Shown: positions 33,754-41,901 of the stretch, one piece after another
How positions within the stretch are numbered: position 1 is the stretch's first letter
Layout: each line of letters opens with the position of its first letter
DNA from: Kribbella jejuensis
GTDB taxonomy: Bacteria > Actinomycetota > Actinomycetes > Propionibacteriales > Kribbellaceae
Assembly: GCF_006715085.1 (NCBI RefSeq)
Contig: NZ_VFMM01000001.1
Coordinates: forward strand, 1,674,001-1,738,000
Direction: 5' to 3'
Length of the DNA: 64,000 nt
Notes under the pieces: model-generated
Seen by the model: the letters and a program-made list of their open reading frames with translations, nothing else
Told to the model about the DNA's origin: nothing
Databases searched by the model: none
Program-made: the position numbers and the translations under genes

Positions 33754-35331
33754 TCAGTTCTCTTCCAGGCGGGGGAACAGCGGATCGCCCTTGGTCAGCG
33801 TCGCGCCGGCCGGGAGCTGGCCCCAGGTGCCGGCGTCCTGCACCCGCTGGTCGGCCAGCGCGCCGAGCTTCTCCTCGGCGCCGAGCAGGGCCCACAGTTT
33901 CGCGGAGGACTTCGGCATCGTCGGGTTGTGCAGTACGGCGACCGCCCGCAGTACCTCGGCCGCCGAGTACAGGATCGTGGCGAGGCGGGCCCGCTGGGAC
34001 TCGTCCTTCGCGACCTTCCACGGCTCCTGCTCGGTCACGTACCCGTTGACCGCGCCAACCAGTTCGTTGATCGCGGCGAGAGCTTCATGGAACGCGAGCG
34101 TGTCCAGCGCCTCGTCCGCGGTCGCGACGGTCTGCGCGAGCCTGTCCGCCAGCGCCTGCTCGGCCGGTCCGTGGTCGGTCGGCTCGGGCAGCGCGCCGTC
34201 GAAGTACTTGCCGACCATCGCGGCGATCCGGCTGGCCAGGTTGCCCAGGCCGTTCGCGAGCTCGGAGGTGTAGACCGCGCTCAGGTGCTCCCACGAGAAC
34301 GAGCCGTCCGACCCGAACTGGATGGTCCGGAGGAAGTAGTACCGGAAGGCGTCGGAGCCGAAGTGGTCGGTGATCTCGTGCGGCGCGATCGCGGTCAGCT
34401 TCGACTTGCTCATCTTCTCGCCGCCGACCAGCAGCCAGCCGTGCGCGAAGACCTGCTTCGGCGTCGCAACCTCGGCCGCCATCAGCATCGCCGGCCAGAT
34501 CACCGCGTGGAACCGGAGGATGTCCTTACCCACCAGATGGACGTCGACCGGCCACAGCTCCTCGAACCGCTCCGGGTCGGTGCCGTAGCCGGCGGCCGTC
34601 ACGTAGTTGAGCAGCGCGTCGATCCACACGTACAGCACGTGGTCCTCGTCCCACGGGACCGGGATGCCCCAGTCGAACGTGGACCGGGTGATCGACAGGT
34701 CCTGCAGGCCCTGCTTCACGAACGCGATCACCTCGTTGCGTGCGCTCGACGGCGCGACGAAGTCCGGCTGCGATTCGTACAGCTCGAGCAGCTTGTCGGC
34801 GTACGCCGAGAGCCGGAAGAAGTAGTTCGTCTCCGAGACCGTCTCCAGCTCGGTGCCGTGGATCATGCACCGCTGCGTGCCGTCGGCGTCGGTCCGGATG
34901 TCCGCGGGAAGCTTGAACTCCTCGCAGCCCACGCAGTAGAGGCCCTCGTACTCGCCCTTGTAGACGTCGCCCTTGTCGTAGAGCTTCTGCCAGAACTCGC
35001 GGACCCGCTCGGTGTGCCGCTGCTCGGTCGTCCGGATGAAGTCGTCGTACGCGATGTCGACGTCCACCCAGGCCGGCTTCCAGGCCTCCTCGACGAGCTT
35101 GTCGGTCCACTCCTTCGGGGTCATGCCCTGGGCCTGCGCGCTGCGCATCACCTTCTCACCGTGCTCGTCGGTACCGGTCAGGTACCACTTGCGCTCGCCA
35201 CGCTGGGCGTGCCAGCGGGTCAGGACGTCCCCGGCCACCGTCGTGTACGCGCTGCCGATGTGCGGCGCGGCCGTGACGTAGTAGATCGGGGTGGTGACGT
35301 AATAGGCCTTCTCGGAAACCTTCTCGGGCAT
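33754..35331 (-). CDS. metG: methionyl-tRNA synthetase
   Basis: 525 residues, class I synthetase that charges tRNA-Met. The HIGH-like motif is TAAPHIGSAYTTVAGD near residue 25. The Cys-rich zinc-knuckle region is GLYCVGCEEFKLPAD..CMIHG, and the signature GGEKMSKSKLTAIAP is near 310. The anticodon-binding helical domain contains NGLGNLASRIAAMVGKYF and NGYVTEQEPWKVAKD. The C-terminal EMAP-like domain of longer MetRS is absent. It is the housekeeping copy by context (metG near rsmI/pmt and tatD, as in mycobacteria). Confidence 0.95.
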   Translation of the reverse strand: MPEKVSEKAYYVTTPIYYVTAAPHIGSAYTTVAGDVLTRWHAQRGERKWYLTGTDEHGEKVMRSAQAQGMTPKEWTDKLVEEAWKPAWVDVDIAYDDFIRTTEQRHTERVREFWQKLYDKGDVYKGEYEGLYCVGCEEFKLPADIRTDADGTQRCMIHGTELETVSETNYFFRLSAYADKLLELYESQPDFVAPSSARNEVIAFVKQGLQDLSITRSTFDWGIPVPWDEDHVLYVWIDALLNYVTAAGYGTDPERFEELWPVDVHLVGKDILRFHAVIWPAMLMAAEVATPKQVFAHGWLLVGGEKMSKSKLTAIAPHEITDHFGSDAFRYYFLRTIQFGSDGSFSWEHLSAVYTSELANGLGNLASRIAAMVGKYFDGALPEPTDHGPAEQALADRLAQTVATADEALDTLAFHEALAAINELVGAVNGYVTEQEPWKVAKDESQRARLATILYSAAEVLRAVAVLHNPTMPKSSAKLWALLGAEEKLGALADQRVQDAGTWGQLPAGATLTKGDPLFPRLEEN

Positions 35332-35353
35332 GCCTTAAAGAGTAGTGCCCCGG

Positions 35354-36193
35354 TTAACTGGGTTTTCGCGCGGCCAGTACGGCGTCGTACACGGTCCGTT
35401 TCGGCACGTTGAACCGCTTCGCGACGTCGGCGATCGCCTGCTTACGCGGCGTACCCGCCTCCTCGTCCACCGCCACCTCGCGGGCCAGGTCCTCCGGGGT
35501 CATCACGCGGTCCGGGTCCGCGCCCGCAACCACGACCGTGATCTCGCCACGGACCCCGTCCTTCGACCAGGTCACCAGGTCGTCGAGACGACCCCGTTTG
35601 ACCTCTTCGTACGTCTTGGTGAGCTCCCGGCACACCGCCGTACGACGATCCGCCCCGAAGGCTTCGGCCATCGCCTCCAGCGACGCGGTGAGCCGGTGCG
35701 GCGCCTCGAAAAACACCATCGTCCGCGGCTCGTCCCGCAACTCCGCCAGCCGCCGCCCGCGCTCCCCCGGCTTCCGCGGCAGAAACCCCTCGAACGTGAA
35801 CCGATCCACCGGGAGGCCACTCAGCGCCAGGGCCGTGAGCACGGCGGACGGCCCCGGTACGGCGGTCACCACCACGTCAGCCTCGATCGCGGCGGCCACC
35901 AACCGATACCCGGGATCCGACACGCTGGGCATCCCCGCGTCCGTCACCACCACCACGGTCGCCCCGTCGAGAAGCGCCTGCATCAACTCGGGAGTCCGCT
36001 CCCGCTCATTCCCTTCGAAGTAGCTGACGACCCGCCCACTGAGCTGAATCCCCAACTCCCCCGTCAACCGCCGCAACCGCCGCGTATCCTCCGCCGCCAC
36101 CACATCAGCCCCCGCCAACACCCTCCCCAACCGCGGCGACCCATCCGAAACATCCCCAATAGGCGTCCCCGCCAACACCAATCGCCCGGTCAT
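35354..36193 (-). CDS. rsmI: 16S rRNA (cytidine(1402)-2'-O)-methyltransferase
   Basis: RsmI 2'-O-methylates C1402 in the 30S decoding centre. 279 residues from the ATG at 36193. Tetrapyrrole-methylase fold: LVLAGTPIGDVSD at the start, VVAAEDTRRLRRL, VVVVTDAGMPSVSDPGYRLV, AVPGPSAVLTALALSGLP, FEGFLPRKPGERG and MVFFEAPHRL. The C-terminal helix-turn ends KRTVYDAVLA. Its start overlaps a PIN-toxin stop by 4 bp, so it is coupled to a toxin-antitoxin pair upstream. Confidence 0.94.
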   Translation of the reverse strand: MTGRLVLAGTPIGDVSDGSPRLGRVLAGADVVAAEDTRRLRRLTGELGIQLSGRVVSYFEGNERERTPELMQALLDGATVVVVTDAGMPSVSDPGYRLVAAAIEADVVVTAVPGPSAVLTALALSGLPVDRFTFEGFLPRKPGERGRRLAELRDEPRTMVFFEAPHRLTASLEAMAEAFGADRRTAVCRELTKTYEEVKRGRLDDLVTWSKDGVRGEITVVVAGADPDRVMTPEDLAREVAVDEEAGTPRKQAIADVAKRFNVPKRTVYDAVLAARKPS

Positions 36194-36609
36194 GGGAGGA
36201 GGGTAAAGGCGTCGGTGTGCTGCGGCCGGACGACATTGAAATGCCGCCGGTCCAGCGTCGCGATCTCGTCCACCCCCAACTGCTCCGCGAGGGCAACGAC
36301 CGATGCGTCCACCAGCCCCAACGGCAGGTCCGCGTACTGCCCGATCAGGTCGGCGATCCGCTCGAGGGCCGCGGGAGTCATCGGAGCGATGGTGAAATCC
36401 TCGGTCGCTAGCGACCTGACGAACGCCATTTCGGGCTTGTGCCCGCCTGCCCTGGCGAGCAAGTAGCACACCTCGGTGACGACGAACGGAGGAATGACCA
36501 ACCGCTCGTTGTTCAGGCGGAGCGAGGCGAACAGGTCGACGCAGGGCTGGTGGTTGGCATCGGAGGTCAGGGCGGCCGCAACCAGCGGGCCGGTGTCGAC
36601 GACTATCAC
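36190..36609 (-). CDS. PIN-domain toxin (VapC family)
   Basis: 139 residues from the GTG at 36609, overlapping the upstream small gene by 4 bp. Acidic PIN residues: VIVVDTGPLVAAALT (Asp near 5), the Glu in PPFVVTEVCYLLAR, LGLVDASVVALAEQLG (Asp near 98), and IATLDRRHFNVVRP (Asp near 116). Probably an RNase. The following rsmI start overlaps its stop. Confidence 0.87.
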   Translation of the reverse strand: MIVVDTGPLVAAALTSDANHQPCVDLFASLRLNNERLVIPPFVVTEVCYLLARAGGHKPEMAFVRSLATEDFTIAPMTPAALERIADLIGQYADLPLGLVDASVVALAEQLGVDEIATLDRRHFNVVRPQHTDAFTLLP

Positions 36610-36845
36610 TTCGAGCTGCGTCCGAGCTCCGAGCCGAGAATCTCGTCGATGTGCTCGGAGAAGTCCGGCGGCGTCCCGTCGACCGAACCGAACCACGCCG
36701 GCGGCCAGGAACCGCCGGCCCCGGGCCGCTCGGTGCGTGCCTCGGCCTGCAGCTTCAGCAGCCGGAGCTCCGGCAGGAGGTCTGCTGCCGCCTTGTCCGA
36801 CATCGAGTCGATCAGCGCGTGGAGCTCTTCGCGGGGCGTGCTCAT
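36606..36845 (-). CDS. probable antitoxin of the PIN toxin
   Basis: 79 residues from the ATG at 36845. The N-terminal helices ELHALIDSMSDKAAADLLPELR are followed by a Pro/Gly/Trp-rich segment (GAGGSWPPAWFGSVDG) and the acidic C-terminus DFSEHIDEILGSELG, suited to binding the PIN active site. No RHH or AbrB signature is obvious; the identification rests on position, size and the 4-bp overlap with vapC. Confidence 0.72.
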   Translation of the reverse strand: MSTPREELHALIDSMSDKAAADLLPELRLLKLQAEARTERPGAGGSWPPAWFGSVDGTPPDFSEHIDEILGSELGRSSK

Positions 36846-36936
36846 GTGACTGATTGTAGGAGGTGGGGGGCGGGTGGTTGGGGTTTTCCACAGGCGGGGG
36901 GAGGCGGGCGGACCGGGGGGTCCGTAGCATGGCGGC

Positions 36937-38622
36937 GTGGCTGCTGTGATCGAGGACGGGACTGTCCGGCGGGGCGAGGCGGATGGCGAGCGGGAACTGC
37001 TCGGGCGGGACGTGCTCGGTAGACGGCTGCCGCCGCTCAAGGAGCGGTTGTACCCGGCGATGCCGCGGGACTTCGACGGCGGCTGGATCGCGACGCTGGC
37101 GATCACGCTGGTAGCCGGCATCCTGCGGTTCTGGCACCTGAGTACGCCGGTGAAGTTCGTCTTCGACGAGACGTACTACGCCAAGGACGCGTTCAGCCTG
37201 CTCAAGTTCGGGTACGCGCGGCAGTTCATCGACCAGCCGGAGGGCGCCGCCGACAAGGCGATCCTGGCCGGCAACCTGAACGTCTTCAAGGACACCCCGA
37301 GCCTGACCGTGCACCCCGAGGTCGGCAAGTGGATGATCGCGGCCGGTGAGCAGCTGTTCGGGATGAACACGTTCGGCTGGCGGTTCATGCCGGCGCTGTT
37401 CGGCACGCTGACGGTGCTGCTGGTGATCCGTACCGTCCGCCGGATGACCCGCTCGACCCTGATCGGTGCGATCGCGGGCCTGCTGCTCGCGGTCGACGGC
37501 CTGCACTTCGTGATGTCGCGGGTCGCGCTGCTCGACATCTTCCTCGCGTTCTGGCTGGTCGCGGCGGTCTCCTGCCTGGTCTGCGACCGCGACTGGACCC
37601 GCCGCCGGCACGCCGAGACCCTGGACAGGCCGGTCGAGGACGGCGGCCGCCGTACGGTCGGCCGCTGGCTGCTGATCCGCCCGTGGCGGATCGCCGCGGG
37701 CGTCTGCTTCGGCCTCGCGCTCGGTACCAAGTGGTCGGCGGTCTGGACGATGGCCGCGTTCGGCGTGCTGGTGTTCGCCTGGGACTTCGGCGCCCGCCGC
37801 GCGCTCGGCGTCCGGTTCGCGTTCGTGAAGTCGGCGCTGGTCGACGGCATCCCGGCGTTCGTCAGCCTGGTGCTGGTCGCCGGGGTCACCTACCTCGCGA
37901 CCTGGACCGGCTGGCTGCTGCACGACAACTCGTACGACCACAACTGGGCGGCGAGCAACCCGGCGCACGGCGTGATGAAGCTGGTCCCGGACGACTTCCG
38001 GTCACTGCTCGAGTACCACAAAGAGGTCTACGCGTTCCACACCGGCGACTACATCAAGCACGCCACCCACCCGTACCAGTCGAACCCGGCGGGCTGGCCG
38101 ATCATTGCCCGGCCGATCGGTTTCGACGCGGTCAACGACATCAAGCCGGGTACGCCGGGCTGCACCGCGCCGGCCGGCGACACCTGTCTGCAGGTGATCT
38201 CCGCCCTCGGTACGCCGCTGTTGTGGTGGGGCGGTGCGCTCGCGCTGATCGCCGCGCTGGTGTTCTGGATCAGTACGCGCGACTGGCGGTTCGGCATCCC
38301 GGTCGTCGGCTTCGTGACGTGTTGGGTGCCGTGGTTCGCCTATGACCAGAGACCGATCTTCTTCTTCTATGCCGTCACGATGATCCCGTTCACCGTGATG
38401 GCGCTGGCCCTCATCCTCGGCAAGATCCTCGGCCCGGCGCGAGCAGCGCTGAGCACGGGGCTCGGTACGGCGACCCCGCGCCGGCTGATCGGCAGCGCGG
38501 TGGTCGGCGCGTTCGTCGTACTCGTCGTCCTGAACTTCGCCTACATCTGGCCGATCCTGACCGACAAGGTCCTCCCCCACGAGGCCTGGCTCAGCCGCAT
38601 GTGGTTCAAGTCCTGGATCTGA
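36937..38622 (+). CDS. pmt: protein O-mannosyltransferase (PMT/GT39 family)
   Basis: 561 residues, integral membrane glycosyltransferase that moves mannose from polyprenyl-phosphate-mannose to secreted proteins. The first extracytoplasmic loop carries the catalytic acidic pair FVFDETYYAKDAFSLL near residue 75. HPEVGKWMIAAGEQLFGMN follows in the next loop. About ten helices are visible. The C-terminal half contains GWLLHDNSYDHNWA and FAYDQRPIFFFYAVTMIPF. It is divergent from the rsmI operon, the same pair as in mycobacteria. The 3' end overlaps the convergent GNAT gene by 17 bp. Confidence 0.93.
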   Translation: MAAVIEDGTVRRGEADGERELLGRDVLGRRLPPLKERLYPAMPRDFDGGWIATLAITLVAGILRFWHLSTPVKFVFDETYYAKDAFSLLKFGYARQFIDQPEGAADKAILAGNLNVFKDTPSLTVHPEVGKWMIAAGEQLFGMNTFGWRFMPALFGTLTVLLVIRTVRRMTRSTLIGAIAGLLLAVDGLHFVMSRVALLDIFLAFWLVAAVSCLVCDRDWTRRRHAETLDRPVEDGGRRTVGRWLLIRPWRIAAGVCFGLALGTKWSAVWTMAAFGVLVFAWDFGARRALGVRFAFVKSALVDGIPAFVSLVLVAGVTYLATWTGWLLHDNSYDHNWAASNPAHGVMKLVPDDFRSLLEYHKEVYAFHTGDYIKHATHPYQSNPAGWPIIARPIGFDAVNDIKPGTPGCTAPAGDTCLQVISALGTPLLWWGGALALIAALVFWISTRDWRFGIPVVGFVTCWVPWFAYDQRPIFFFYAVTMIPFTVMALALILGKILGPARAALSTGLGTATPRRLIGSAVVGAFVVLVVLNFAYIWPILTDKVLPHEAWLSRMWFKSWI

Positions 38623-39061
38623 CCGCGTAGTCCACCTTCTCGAACGGCCACCGCGTAGCGAGCCAGTCGGACACGGCGTCGTACAGCTCGACGTCCAGCG
38701 ACGCCCGGTCCGCGCTCACCCACGAACGTACGTCGGCCACGGCCGGATCCTTCCGCGATGGATACATATACACGCACCCGATCACATCGCCGCCGGTTTC
38801 GATCACGGTGTACGTGAAGCCGCGGCGCGCGGCGAAGTCGTCGGCGTGCCGCTGGAGGTCACCGAGGTTGGCCTCCAGCGACATCCCGTCGGCCGGCGGC
38901 CAACTGCCGCCGAACCCCGGCGTCGAGCGGATGTGCTCGATGCTGCTCGTCCAGGCGGCGTAGTCGGGCTCGTTGTGCTGCGGGCCGAGCGGTTCCAACC
39001 GGAATCGCTCGGTGACCAGCTCACGGGGTACGTCGAACTCGGCGGGAACGAAGTCGGCCAT
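38606..39061 (-). CDS. GNAT-family N-acetyltransferase-like protein
   Basis: 151 residues. MADFVPAEFDVPRELVTERF leads into a GNAT-like core: FRLEPLGPQHNEPDYAAWTS, FTYTVIETGGDVIGCVYMYP (the central beta strands), then the helix WVSADRASLDVELYDAVSDW. The acetyl-CoA loop (Q/RxxGxG/A) is not clear; WVSADRASLDVEL stands in its place, so catalytic competence is uncertain. Confidence 0.75.
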   Translation of the reverse strand: MADFVPAEFDVPRELVTERFRLEPLGPQHNEPDYAAWTSSIEHIRSTPGFGGSWPPADGMSLEANLGDLQRHADDFAARRGFTYTVIETGGDVIGCVYMYPSRKDPAVADVRSWVSADRASLDVELYDAVSDWLATRWPFEKVDYAVRSRT

Positions 39062-39107
39062 GACCGCAGGCTACGAGTCGTGCGCACGGACCGCACCGCA
39101 TTTGCGG

Positions 39108-39785
39108 TCAGTGCAGGCCGTGGCGGTTTTTGTTCTTCTTGCCGTGGCGCTTCGCCGACGACTGGCCGCCGACGCCGCCGAACAGCGCGAGGCCCTTGAT
39201 CACGACTGTCGGCGCGTTCGGGTCCGGATCGGCGGAGCCTTGCGCGGCGAATCCGCCGAAGATGCCGACGCCCTCGTTGCGCACGGTGACGCCCTCGGGG
39301 ACGGTGATGTCGATCCCGCCGAACACTGCGACCGCGTTGATCGTCACCTCACGGCCCTCGAACACCGCGTCGGTCATGTCCAGGTCGTGGCCGCCGAACA
39401 CCGCGAGCGCGTTGGTGCGGCGCTTCACCCGCCAGCGGCCCTTCCGTTCGCCGCCGCCGAAGATCGCGACCAGGTTGTCGACGCTGGCGTTCGGGTCGGC
39501 CGGCTCCTCGATCGGTACCAGGCTGGTGGACGGAGCCGTGGACAGGGACGGGACCGCCGACGCGACCGGCGCCGGCTGGCCCGGGACGACCAGGTCCCGG
39601 GTGATCGGCTCGAGTTCGCCGAGGGTCTTGGCCTGCAGCGTCTGCTCGAGCCGATCGGCGTGCTCGTCCTGGGTCAACCGGCCCGACATCAGGGCCTCCC
39701 GCAGTACGTCGACGACCTGGTCACGATCGATGTCGGACGCCCGCAGATGCGCGTGCGGATGCGGGCGGTCGGGCAGGTTCTCCAT
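39108..39785 (-). CDS. DUF1707 / LiaF-C-like protein
   Basis: 225 residues. An N-terminal DUF1707 SHOCT-like domain has LRASDIDRDQVVDVLREALM, then SGRLTQDEHADRLEQTLQAK. The linker is Pro/Ala/Ser-rich. The C-terminal part is a LiaF-like right-handed beta solenoid built from repeats of LVAIFGGGERKGRWRV, ALAVFGGHDLDMTDAVF, INAVAVFGGIDITVPEGV and GVGIFGGFA. LiaF-type domains take part in cell-envelope stress signalling; here no liaRS is adjacent. No membrane helix is present. Confidence 0.8.
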   Translation of the reverse strand: MENLPDRPHPHAHLRASDIDRDQVVDVLREALMSGRLTQDEHADRLEQTLQAKTLGELEPITRDLVVPGQPAPVASAVPSLSTAPSTSLVPIEEPADPNASVDNLVAIFGGGERKGRWRVKRRTNALAVFGGHDLDMTDAVFEGREVTINAVAVFGGIDITVPEGVTVRNEGVGIFGGFAAQGSADPDPNAPTVVIKGLALFGGVGGQSSAKRHGKKNKNRHGLH

Positions 39786-39848
39786 AACCCTGAACGATAT
39801 ATCGAGACAGGTCCGGTACGGAGTCCGGTAAAGCCCGGATCCTGACCC

Positions 39849-41045
39849 TTAGTCGCACTGAATTCGCAAGGCACAGGCGGTGGCGACGAGGGTCAGCCCG
39901 GCGAAGGTGATCGCCGTACCGGGGTAGCCGCCGAGGGCCAGGCCGACGCCGCCGATCGCCGCGCCGAGGAAGGTACCGAGGCTCATGCCGGCGGTGTTGA
40001 CGCTGAGGGCGGAGCCGCGCAGGTCGCCGCTGCGGCGGACCAGGAGCGTCGTGACGCAGGCGGCGACGCTCGCATGGCTGGCGCCCATGACCGCGGTCAG
40101 GACCAAGGTGAGCGGGAGCGTCGGCGAGAAGTAGAAGGCTGCGACAGCGATCAGCGCGACGGTGATCCCGATCAGGAGGAAGCGCTCGGTCCGGGCGCGG
40201 GTGGTGGCGAGGTACCGGCCGGAGAGGAGGTTGCCGAGGAAGAACGAGGCTCCGCTGAGCGACCAGACGAGCGCGAACCAGCCGGGCGCGAGGTCGAACT
40301 TGTCGTCGTAGAACGCCGCCAGGTACGCGAGGTACCCCATGAAGGCCGCCGTCCTGAGCATCGCGATCGCGAGCAGCGGTACGGCGCCCGGGATGCGCGC
40401 GAGTTCCCGGTACGTCGCCAGGTAGCTGACGTGCTGCCGGCCGGTGATCGGTGCTGTGCGTCCGCGGCCGCGGATGCAGAACGCGGCCGAGAGACCGAGG
40501 GCGATCACCGAGGCGGCGAGGAGGTTGCCGCGCCAACCCCAGATCAGGCCGGGGCCGGCGAGTACGGGCGCCGCGAGCATCGCCATCGCGCTCGTCGTCG
40601 CGGACACCAGCGTCGCAGCACGGCCGGCCGCGGCCGGGGAGCGGAAGCGGTCCGCCGCCGCGGCGCCGATCGACGGGGCGAGGATCGACGTCGAGGCACC
40701 GATCAGCAGGCAGAACGCGGCCAAGGCGAACACGTTGCCCACGGCACCTAACGCTGCCGAGACACCGAGCAACGCGAGACCGGCAGCGGCGACCAGTTCG
40801 CGCGGCGCACGGTCCATCAGCGGCGCCAGCAGTACGCCGACCGCGAGCGCCGCAAGTCCACCGAGTCCGCGCAGGCCACCGATTTCCGCGACGCTTCCGC
40901 CGGCCGCGTCGGAGATCGGCACCAGGTACATCCCGAACACCGTGAACGGAATCAGGCTCACGGTCGAGGCGAGCAGGAACGGCCACAACCGCTTGACCAT
41001 GCGGAGATCGCCGGGCACTTCGGCCGTCAGTTGCTGCGTGCTCAT
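39849..41045 (-). CDS. MFS transporter, candidate metallophore exporter
   Basis: 398 residues from the ATG at 41045 (MSTQQLTAEVPGDL), overlapping the DUF364 gene stop by 4 bp. Twelve helices. The MFS loop 2-3 region GLRGLGGLAALAVGVLLAPL, then MDRAPRELV, carries the usual Asp/Arg. It is the last gene of the Zur-box operon. Since the operon already has an ABC importer, an MFS exporter for the molecule made by the PLP/DUF364 genes is the simplest role (as CntE in the staphylopine system), but that is inference from context. Confidence 0.85.
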   Translation of the reverse strand: MSTQQLTAEVPGDLRMVKRLWPFLLASTVSLIPFTVFGMYLVPISDAAGGSVAEIGGLRGLGGLAALAVGVLLAPLMDRAPRELVAAAGLALLGVSAALGAVGNVFALAAFCLLIGASTSILAPSIGAAAADRFRSPAAAGRAATLVSATTSAMAMLAAPVLAGPGLIWGWRGNLLAASVIALGLSAAFCIRGRGRTAPITGRQHVSYLATYRELARIPGAVPLLAIAMLRTAAFMGYLAYLAAFYDDKFDLAPGWFALVWSLSGASFFLGNLLSGRYLATTRARTERFLLIGITVALIAVAAFYFSPTLPLTLVLTAVMGASHASVAACVTTLLVRRSGDLRGSALSVNTAGMSLGTFLGAAIGGVGLALGGYPGTAITFAGLTLVATACALRIQCD

Positions 41046-41866
41046 GTACCCGTCCGGTAGCGGTAGAGGCTGCTCGGGCGGGAGCTGAACTGGGAAAACG
41101 GAAACGGTTCGGCGGAAAGTGCTGTCACGCCGTTTCCGAGGAAGGCGCGGGCCACAGCGCTGCCGGTCTGGGCGTAGATCGCCAGCGGTTTCTCTTGCTC
41201 GCGGCAACGTTGCAGGAGTACGTCGAAGCTGCCGTTGGACAACGTCATCCCGGTCGCCACAACCGCGTCGGCGGCGTCGATCACCTCGGTCATGTCTTTC
41301 GAGACGGGCAGTCCGGAGGCAGTTCGGTCGAGGTTGAAGTCGCACGGGAGGCAGCTGCCGCCGCGGGCGGTGATCGCGTCGACGAGCGGGTTGACGACGC
41401 CGATCAGCGCGACTTTGGTGCCGTCGGCAACGTCGAGGAGGCCGGCCACGGCGGCGTCGCGGGCCTTGGCGCGGACGTCCGGGGTCCCGGCGGGGAGGAC
41501 CACTTCCTCGGCGTGGGGTGAGGTGTGGTGTGGTTCGACTGCTGCCAGGTACGCGTCGAGGGCGGCGACGCGTACTGGGAGTGGGTCGTCCGACGTCAGC
41601 ACGTCGGCGAGGGTGCGGCCGGAGGTGTCGGCGCAGTACGTCGGGTCCAGTTCGCCGTGCTCGAAGGAGCAGGCGCCGAACACTTCCCCCACTCTGAGCA
41701 GGACGTAGTAGTTCCGGTAGGTGACGTCGGCGCCGGGCAGGCGGGTCGTGTGATGCAACCAGAACGCACTGGTGATGCCGAAGGTTGCCGGGGCGGGCCC
41801 GAATGCCCCCGCGACAACGGAATCGGTGAGCTGACCTACGGAAGTGATGGACAAGCGAGCAGTCAT
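41042..41866 (-). CDS. DUF4213/DUF364 (putative heavy-metal chelation) protein
   Basis: 274 residues. The N-terminal DUF4213-like domain (about 10-115) has an enolase-N-like fold and TFGITSAFWLHHTTRLPGAD and GACSFEHGELDPTYC. The C-terminal Rossmann-like DUF364 domain (about 140-270) has VALIGVVNPLVDAI, SCLPCDFNLDRTASGLPVSK, ADAVVATGMTLSNGSFDVLL and AIYAQTGSAVARAFLGNGVT. Potential metal ligands are the CxxC and the HH and HGE motifs. Pfam names both domains 'putative heavy-metal chelation'; no reaction is established to my knowledge. Its place between a PLP enzyme and an exporter suggests a biosynthetic or metal-loading step. Confidence 0.85.
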   Translation of the reverse strand: MTARLSITSVGQLTDSVVAGAFGPAPATFGITSAFWLHHTTRLPGADVTYRNYYVLLRVGEVFGACSFEHGELDPTYCADTSGRTLADVLTSDDPLPVRVAALDAYLAAVEPHHTSPHAEEVVLPAGTPDVRAKARDAAVAGLLDVADGTKVALIGVVNPLVDAITARGGSCLPCDFNLDRTASGLPVSKDMTEVIDAADAVVATGMTLSNGSFDVLLQRCREQEKPLAIYAQTGSAVARAFLGNGVTALSAEPFPFSQFSSRPSSLYRYRTGT

Positions 41867-41901
41867 TGGGGGGCGGCCTTTCGGGGTGTGCTGGGATCAG
41901 A

